Shown: in pieces, positions 58,266 to 64,000 of the stretch
How positions within the stretch are numbered: position 1 is the first letter of the stretch
How the letters are laid out: each line of letters begins with the position of its first letter
Source: Cricetomys ansorgei
Taxonomy: Eukaryota; Chordata; Mammalia; Rodentia; Nesomyidae
Direction of reading: 5' to 3'
Assembly (NCBI GenBank): GCA_026225945.1
Contig: JAMJFZ010002500.1
Coordinates: forward strand, 2,564,501 to 2,628,500
DNA length: 64,000 nucleotides
The notes under the pieces: generated by a model
The model's input: the letters and a program-made list of their open reading frames with translations, nothing else
Told to the model about the DNA's origin: nothing
Database searches by the model: none
Made by a program: the position numbers and the translations under genes

Positions 58266-60602
58266 AGAAATTATTTTTTAAAGAAAGAAATCTTTAAATC
58301 CAAGTTAAGGATTCCAAAAGCGTATTTGGAGAAGCAGGGACTGGTAAAAAGAATCCAAGATAAGGTCTTGGATGGAATGATTCCTAGCTTCAACCAGAAG
58401 AGGTACCAACATAGTAACCAGGGCGGTGATAGGAGAGGAGTTGTCCAGACAGCCAGAAGGGCTCCTTCAGAGACAAGGGAAAGCAGAGGGCACTTTAGAA
58501 GAAGCACACATCCTTCCCTGTGTCTCAGTTTATGATGACGTGAACTGGTAGACAGGGCGGAAGTTTTGTCCAGTCCTGAAATGCAGCTCTAATGATGAGC
58601 AGGGGCTGGCAGACACAGAAGCTTATTTTTGTCAGTGGCAGTGATGTGGAGAGATACAACTTGGCACTGCTGCCAGCAGCAGCCTAAGTCCTCGCCACAG
58701 ACTCAGCTCCGGTGAAGCTGGGATTCCTGACTTGGCCACCAAAAATATTTCAGGATGAGTCATACGGATCACGGCTGCAGTTACTAAGAAGAGGCGCCAG
58801 CATGGACGTACACTTGAGGTTAATAGAAAGGGAGACCTCTGGAGCTGTGAGGGGGGATGGAACACAGAAGTATGTATGGACTTGGGCTTCTCAAGAGGGG
58901 TGGCCTTGAATGTCTCAGATGCAGGTCTATAGGCAATACTGAGACTGTCAAATTACCTCTCAAAGGATAACTCAAAACCACTTTTATTTACTTTTCAACT
59001 TTTTTTTTAATCTTTGATAAATGATATTTTAGAGTGATTTCTAAGGTGCCTTGAATAGGATTATAATTCAAAAAATTAAAACTATGGGTTACAAGGGAAG
59101 CTAGAGCATATCTTTTAGTGCAAATGAGGGTTTTTGTGAGAGTGTTAAAAGAATTTCATGCTTACAGGTGGGAAAGGAGAAAGTCCATGCTGAAGGTCAT
59201 GCACACTCAGACCTTAAGCTGCGTGCTTCATTGCTGTATCAGCCCTCATCTTTCAATCAGTGTGAAGGAATACTGTCTCTGTGTAGGCAGCCTTCACTGC
59301 AGTGTCCCCTGTGCTGGAATTCTTGACTCAGTAGCTGAGAAGCTTTAACCAGGGTGAGGAGCCCATTTTCTTTCTCATGTGCCTTAATTTCCCTTCTTTC
59401 TGTTCTGCCTCTGTTTGTTTGTTTTGCTTGTTTGTTTTGCTGGGGATCAAACCTGTTGCCTCCCTCAAGCTGAGCACATGTTCTGCGTCAACTATGTACA
59501 CAGCTTCTGGACTCACATCTGAGAGATGGAGAGTACTCTATGCCAGCCTGTATGTAGCATGGCAGCAGCTAGGTTTAGATAACCTAGAGGAGAGGAGGGA
59601 GCCCTGTTAGAGTGATGTCAGAGAGGCTTGAGAGGTAGCTGTGCTGGCTTATGATTGTCATGCAGAATGAATGGATAAGATTTGGCAGATGATTCTGTAT
59701 GAAGGGTGTAAGAGAAGGAAGGAAGTTATGAAGATACCTGTTTCCAGTACAGTCAATGAAAATAGGCTTAATCCACAGTAGTAGTTCTCAACTAACAGGC
59801 CACCAAAGACACCAACAGTTGGGATCTGGTAAAAACTGGAGCCCCTCAAACTCCACTCATAATCATGATCCTATGCTGAAACCCTGGCCTTGACAGCAGA
59901 GGAGACACGCTAAAACAGTGATTCTCAACCTGTGGGCCACAACCTGGGTGGGTCAAAAACTTTGTCACAGGTGTCACCTAAGACCGTCTGCATATCAGAT
60001 ATTTATGTTACAATTCATAACAGGAACAAAAAGACAGTTATGAAGTAGCAATGGAAATAATCTTATGGTTGGGGTCACCACAACAGGAAGAGCTGTATTA
60101 GAGGGAGGAGGCATTAGGAAGAGAGACAAGTGCGCTTCTCCTTTAGGCCGCCAGACTACTGAGACAATGAACCCCAGAGAACTCAGGTTCTCCAGGAAGT
60201 TCATGCTGTGGGCAGGGAAAGCTCATGACCTGTCATCAGCCAGAGGAGGATCTTGCATCACAGGAGGAGTTTCACGGGGTTCTGAAACTTTTCTCAGAGT
60301 TAAATTAACATGCACACATCTCCTTGCTTTTGTCTCACCTTTTCCCTAAAATTGTAACCCTGCTGCAGGAAAGGAAAGAAACCAAGAACGCCTACTAATC
60401 TGCTCACTAATGGATGCATTTTCTGGAGGCAGTCTTTTGTATATTTCCTAACGGATTATCAAATCTAGGCAAACTATGTGTCCACGTGAATCTGACATCA
60501 GTCCCAGCTCAGTAAGGAACCTTGAGGAAGAAAACCAGTGACCTAGGGTTTCTTTCCTTTGTGTTGCTTGTTTTAAATTTGTTTTGTATTGTTTTTTGTT
60601 TT
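58266..60602. other. Intergenic with one ID-like fragment
   Basis: No gene. An ID-like head reversed near 59440-59515 (GGGGATCAAACCTGTTGCCT, then GAGCACATGTTCTGCGTCAA) is the only repeat that I recognise. ORFs up to 102 codons near 58227-58535 have no domain. Confidence 0.4.
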
Positions 60603-60716
60603 CTCAGGACAGGGTTTCTCTGTGTAACTCTAGCTGTCCTGAAACTCCCTCTGTAGACCAGGCTGCCTCTGCTTCCCCAGTGCTGGGATTAAGGCATGTG
60701 CCCACAACACCCAGCC
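60603..60716 (-). mobile_element. B1 SINE, internally deleted
   Basis: Reversed B1: GGACAGGGTTTCTCTGTGTA, CTGTAGACCAGGCTGCCTCT, CCAGTGCTGGGATTAAGGCA. About 20 bp of the usual middle part is missing. Confidence 0.85.
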
Positions 60717-61315
60717 CATAAATTATATTTAATCTTTGAAAGTTTCTACATATACACAGCATATTTTGCTCATACAAAATATCCCCTGTTTCTCCCTTCC
60801 AACTCTTTCCACAACTCTCCAATTATACCTCCCTCCAAATTTCATCAGAATCTCCTCCTTCTCCTGTTCTTATAAAATAACCCACTGAGTCTAACCAGTG
60901 CTGCCCACACACGCTTGGGCACAGAGCACCGGGTCAGGACAACCTCCTGAGGTCTGTGACCCTGGAGAGAACTGACTCTCACTCTCACTAGCAGTGAACT
61001 GCCAGCAGCTGCACAGTTAGGAAGGGGACCTTGTGAGCCCCTTCCTCAAGCGAGTCATGTTTAATCTGCTCCCTATGGAATATTCCATGTACAACAAGGC
61101 TTGAAAACTCAATATTGTAGCTCATGGATCTTTAAATAACTTTGATTAGTATCATAAATGATACTTTAAAAAGTATATATTGAAGGAGACAAGAGAGGAT
61201 AGTGGGAAAACTATGGTCAAAGAACATTTATATGAGAAATATATTCATATGCATTCATATATAGCTATATATTTTATATATAAAGGAATATATGAAAGAA
61301 TATTCTTGTTGTTTT
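60717..61315. other. Intergenic, no gene seen
   Basis: No gene. AT-rich near 61080-61300. Confidence 0.4.
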
Positions 61316-61316
61316 T

Positions 61317-61452
61317 CGGGACAGGGTTTCTTTGTGTAGCCCTGGCTGTCCTAGAACTCACTCTGTAGACCAGGCTGGACTTGAACTCACAGATCTGCTT
61401 GCTTCTGTCTCCTGAGTGCTGGGATTAAAGGCCTGTACCATCACCATAGGAC
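61317..61452 (-). mobile_element. B1 SINE
   Basis: Reversed B1: GGACAGGGTTTCTTTGTGTA, CCTGGCTGTCCTAGAACTCA, CTCTGTAGACCAGGCTGGAC, GAGTGCTGGGATTAAAGGCC. Close to consensus. Confidence 0.92.
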
Positions 61453-61948
61453 TAAAACCAATAGATTAAAAAAAATAAATTATATACCATTCACACACTT
61501 TAAAATAAACATCTAAATAATTTCTTTGTAAGTATTAGTAAGTCCAAAGGTTACAACATCTAATAGAATAAACAATTATTCATTTATTCAAATGGTAACA
61601 GGGATTCCATGCTGAGTGGGTGGGAGGAAGCCTAGCAGGACGAAAGAGGAGTCTGATGAAAGGGAGAACTTGTGCTTCCCCCAAAGACAGCAAACAGCAA
61701 ACAAACAAAAGACATCCAAATTCAATACCAGATTCAAATAGCTCTAATAATATATTATCTCCACATGCCACACCGTCCTCAGGCATGGTGGCCACTCCTG
61801 GTTTAACCTAGTGATGTTGCCTTAGTCTCTCCAGTATGACAGGTGTGCACCACCACAACCAACACACTCTTTTATTAACAGGTGTTTTAGGCCTGTGCCT
61901 CATTTGCATGCAGCCCTAGGTTCAATCCTCCTGTGTGGGCACAGGTGT
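61453..61948. other. Intergenic, no gene seen
   Basis: A B1-like end (AGGTGTGCACCACCACAACC) is possible near 61810-61865. No gene. Confidence 0.4.
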
Positions 61949-61954
61949 GCACAC

Positions 61955-61988
<34 letters not shown>
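61949..61988. repeat. (CA)n microsatellite
   Basis: CA run. Confidence 0.95.
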
Positions 61989-61989
61989 C

Positions 61990-62100
61990 ACAGTATTGGT
62001 GTGGAGGTCAGAGGACAACTTTCGTAGGTGGATTTTCACTTTCCACTTTGTTGAGGAAGAGTCTTGCTGTTTCTGGTGCTGTGTTGAGTATTCAGAGTGA
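61990..62100 (-). mobile_element. B4-type SINE fragment
   Basis: Reversed B4 end: GTGTGGAGGTCAGAGGACAA, then CACTTTGTTGAGGAAGAGTC. The CA run lies at its edge, as with the B4 copies at 10095, 23145, 27613 and 35205. Confidence 0.55.
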
Positions 62101-62187
62101 GAGATGTTAAGAACAGAAGCACATGTCAAAGTAGTATGTGCAAGCGACCAGAAATGAAGGAAGATAGACAGCCTGTACAAATGAAAC

Positions 62188-62370
62188 GGCCCGGGGGGTG
62201 GCTCGAGAGTTGTAGTGCTGCCTGAGTCAGTCTGACAGCCTGAGTTTAATTCCAAGAACTCACAGAAAGAGCCAGATGTGATGACCCACATCTGTAACCC
62301 CAACACTCCTACAGCAAGATGGGAGGCAGAGACAGGAGAAATGCCTGGAAGCTCATTGGCCAGGTAGCCT
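62188..62370 (+). mobile_element. B3 SINE
   Basis: GGGTGGCTCGAGAGTTGTAG (B2-like head), CCTGAGTTTAATTCCAAGAA, then GATGACCCACATCTGTAACC and GGGAGGCAGAGACAGGAGAA (B1-like body). Confidence 0.7.
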
Positions 62371-63096
62371 GGATTTGAGTTGATTCTTTTCGTCCAAGTT
62401 ATCCCGAATTACTGTATAGTGGTAACGGTAAGCGTGGTAGATTTAAAACTGGCCAAATGCTAGGACCACAAAAGACTGCCTCCAGAAAATTAAAAATAAT
62501 TAAATACAGAGGGATCAAGAAAAGACACATGATGACAACACTGGACTTTCACATTTGCAACCATAGGTACATGCACCCTAATGCATACAAGCACATACCA
62601 ACACCCCACGCTCCTACACTGACACACCCTCACACACACACACACAACATCACTCCATACCAATGTGTAGAGATGAAGGCATAGGAACACTATTTAGGGA
62701 AGGAAAAGGACCAACAAAATAGGGAGAGGAGAGATTGAGGAAAGCCAACAGCGGGAAATACAATCAAGACGCACTGATACATAGGTAGGAAAATGTCACA
62801 GTCAAATCCATTACTTTCATGATAATGAAATTTTAAAATCATAAAATGTAAAACTGGAGACACTTGAAATGCAGATATTGTAAAAAGAAACAGTCACAAA
62901 TTGGTGCCTCTATCAAATACATTGTTAGGGCTAGCAGGTTAGAGTAAGGCAGTCCGCTGAAAACATCAGATGCTGTCTGGTGACGTCTGTGGCTTTAGGG
63001 TTACTAGAAACGAATGGACTGCTAATGTAATACATTCCAAATGTCTTACCTGTTGGGTAGATTGAGTGGAATTGTGGCTTCAGGCTGTAAATTTTA
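62371..63096. other. Intergenic, no gene seen
   Basis: A CA-rich stretch near 62575-62648. A purine-rich stretch near 62695-62860 looks like an L1 tail. No gene. Confidence 0.35.
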
Positions 63097-63186
63097 TTTT
63101 ATTTTTTAATTGATTGTCCTATCCAACCTACTTTTGATTTATGTCACAATCTGAGAAATGTTCACTTTTGCACAGAAGAAGAGAGG
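63097..63186 (-). pseudogene. Mariner transposase relic, C-terminal side of split
   Basis: On the minus strand a weak but ordered match to the region leading to the first catalytic Asp of mariner transposases (a Phe-x-Asp then Cys-Asp order, with stop codons). It is separated from the N-terminal side by the LTR at 63192-63591. Taken alone this part would not be convincing. Confidence 0.35.
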
Positions 63187-63191
63187 ATGAT

Positions 63192-63591
63192 TGTGGTGGT
63201 TTGAAAGACATTGAGCCTTATAGGCTCATATTTAAATACTTATATTTAATTCCTATATTTAAATACTGGGTCCTTAGTTGGCAGAACTGTTTGGGAAGGA
63301 TTAGAAGGTGTAGCCTTGCTCGCGGAGGTGTGTCAGTGTGGGTGGGCTGTGTGGTTTCAAAAGCCAATGGTAGGTCCAGTCTCCCTGTCCTTGCAACCCT
63401 TGGCTCCTGCTTGTGGACCATGCGTAAGCTCCCCGCTACTGCTTCAGCACCATGTTTGTCACCATGCTTTCCACTCTGATGGCCATGCTCTCTAATCTTA
63501 CGTAATCGTGAGTCCCCAGTTAAATGCTTTCTTTCATAAGTTGCCTTGGACCTGGTATTTTTGTCACAGCGACAGAAAAGTAGCCCAGACA
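63192..63591 (+). mobile_element. MaLR-type (ORR1-like) LTR in a mariner relic
   Basis: 400 bp, starting TGTGGTGGTTTGAAAG and ending CCCAGACA, with flanks ATGAT (63187-63191) and ATGAC (63592-63596), a 5 bp duplication with one change. Middle blocks: GGGAAGGATTAGAAGGTGTA and CCAGTTAAATGCTTTCTTTC. The length, TG/CA ends and 5 bp duplication suit a MaLR LTR. A very similar rodent repeat is also known to me as URR1 (hAT), so the name is not certain. The 124-codon minus-strand frame through it is an artefact. Confidence 0.6.
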
Positions 63592-63596
63592 ATGAC

Positions 63597-63945
63597 AGCT
63601 TGAAACAAGGCTTTTTAAGAACTTGTTGGATAGCTTATGAGGCAGCCACTTATTCAGCTTTTTCTCCTTCTCAATTGCTTCAAATGCCGAACAACCTTTA
63701 AAGGTCCATGCTTAATTCCTTGATAAGTTCTTGTGCAGTTAGAAGATGAGCTTTGATGACTGTTCTCATGTTGTCTCCGTTAACTTCTGATGTCATGGCC
63801 GCTACACTCTTATCTTCAAGGCCCTTCTCTCCTTTGTAAAACTTCTTGTACCACCACTTTTCTGTATGTTCCTTAGCATTTCTTGAACCGAACACATTGT
63901 TGATATTATGAGTTTTCTCCATCTTTACTTTGCTGTAAATTAAGG
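63597..63945 (-). pseudogene. Mariner transposase relic, N-terminal side
   Basis: Minus strand. The best frame (63922-63698, 74 codons) runs THNINNVFGSRNAKEHTEKW to WYKKFYKGEKGLED and on to IKELSMDL. It follows the N-terminal helix-turn-helix part of mariner (Tc1/mariner) transposases as fused in primate SETMAR: NINNAFG, WFKKF, KGDESLED and EELNV-type blocks in the same order and spacing. After a frameshift near 63697 the blocks VVRHLKQL and KLNKW follow. Upstream of the first Met the match continues weakly to 63945 through a stop. DNA-binding part only, so it is non-functional. Rodent Setmar lacks the mariner domain, so this is an independent relic and not a Setmar copy. The family subgroup is not resolved. 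Confidence 0.7.
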
Positions 63946-64000
63946 TTCAAAGATGGTTTATTCTTTGCCTAATTCAACCCCCAGTCCTAGTGTTTTGGCC
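63946..64000. other. Right window edge, unassigned
   Basis: Might hold the 5' terminal inverted repeat of the mariner relic; not recognisable. Confidence 0.2.

Noticed and set aside
57655..58267. Several frames of 73-99 codons rich in His, Thr and Tyr
   Set aside because: All are frames of the compound CA/TA/TG repeat.
63218..63592. 124-codon minus-strand frame
   Set aside because: Lies wholly within the MaLR-type LTR and has no match to a retroviral or cellular domain.

Overview
The window is muroid rodent genomic DNA from an olfactory receptor (OR) cluster. The signs are intron-less class II OR reading frames, B1, B2, B3, B4 and ID SINEs, rodent-type L1 3' ends, MaLR and ERVK-type LTRs, and many long CA/TG tracts. 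I see no B2 copies of the young house-mouse type and no young rat-type ID copies, so the species could be a murid or a cricetid. The sequence alone does not settle it.

Layout: 1-26 kb holds three OR genes, all on the + strand. They are an Or10x1-like gene cut by the left window edge (1-798), an Or6p1-like gene (15337-16290) and an Or6y1-like gene (24867-25850). From remembered human proteins, these match OR10X1, OR6P1 and OR6Y1, which lie in the same order on human 1q23. The window is therefore probably the orthologous segment, with SPTA1/OR10Z1 expected to the left and OR10R2/OR10K to the right. Each gene would encode one odorant GPCR expressed in a subset of olfactory neurons. They share a family and cluster but are not an operon or a pathway. 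Or6p1 has a clear splice acceptor just before its ATG. The Or6y1 frame has no N-terminal ATG, only a well-placed acceptor, so it either starts in an upstream exon or has lost its start.

From 26 to 64 kb I see no intact gene. The stretch is a record of insertions: a Gcsh processed pseudogene (about 36.4-37.0 kb, minus), L1 3' ends at 29.4-30.9 and 49.5-50.9 kb, a broken L1 ORF2 at 33.1-34.7 kb carrying an LTR and a B2, a solo ERVK-type LTR at 45.4-45.8 kb, a possible retroviral gag remnant near 52.3 kb, and a mariner transposase relic at the right edge split by a MaLR-type LTR. A second solo LTR of the 45.4 kb family sits at 2.9-3.3 kb, inside the promoter monomers of a rearranged L1.

I found no undescribed gene system. 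The strongest leads are the missing Or6y1 start codon, the split mariner relic and several insertions that can be dated by nesting and target-site duplications. Repeat family names are from memory; boundaries given to the base are those with visible target-site duplications, and the rest are approximate.
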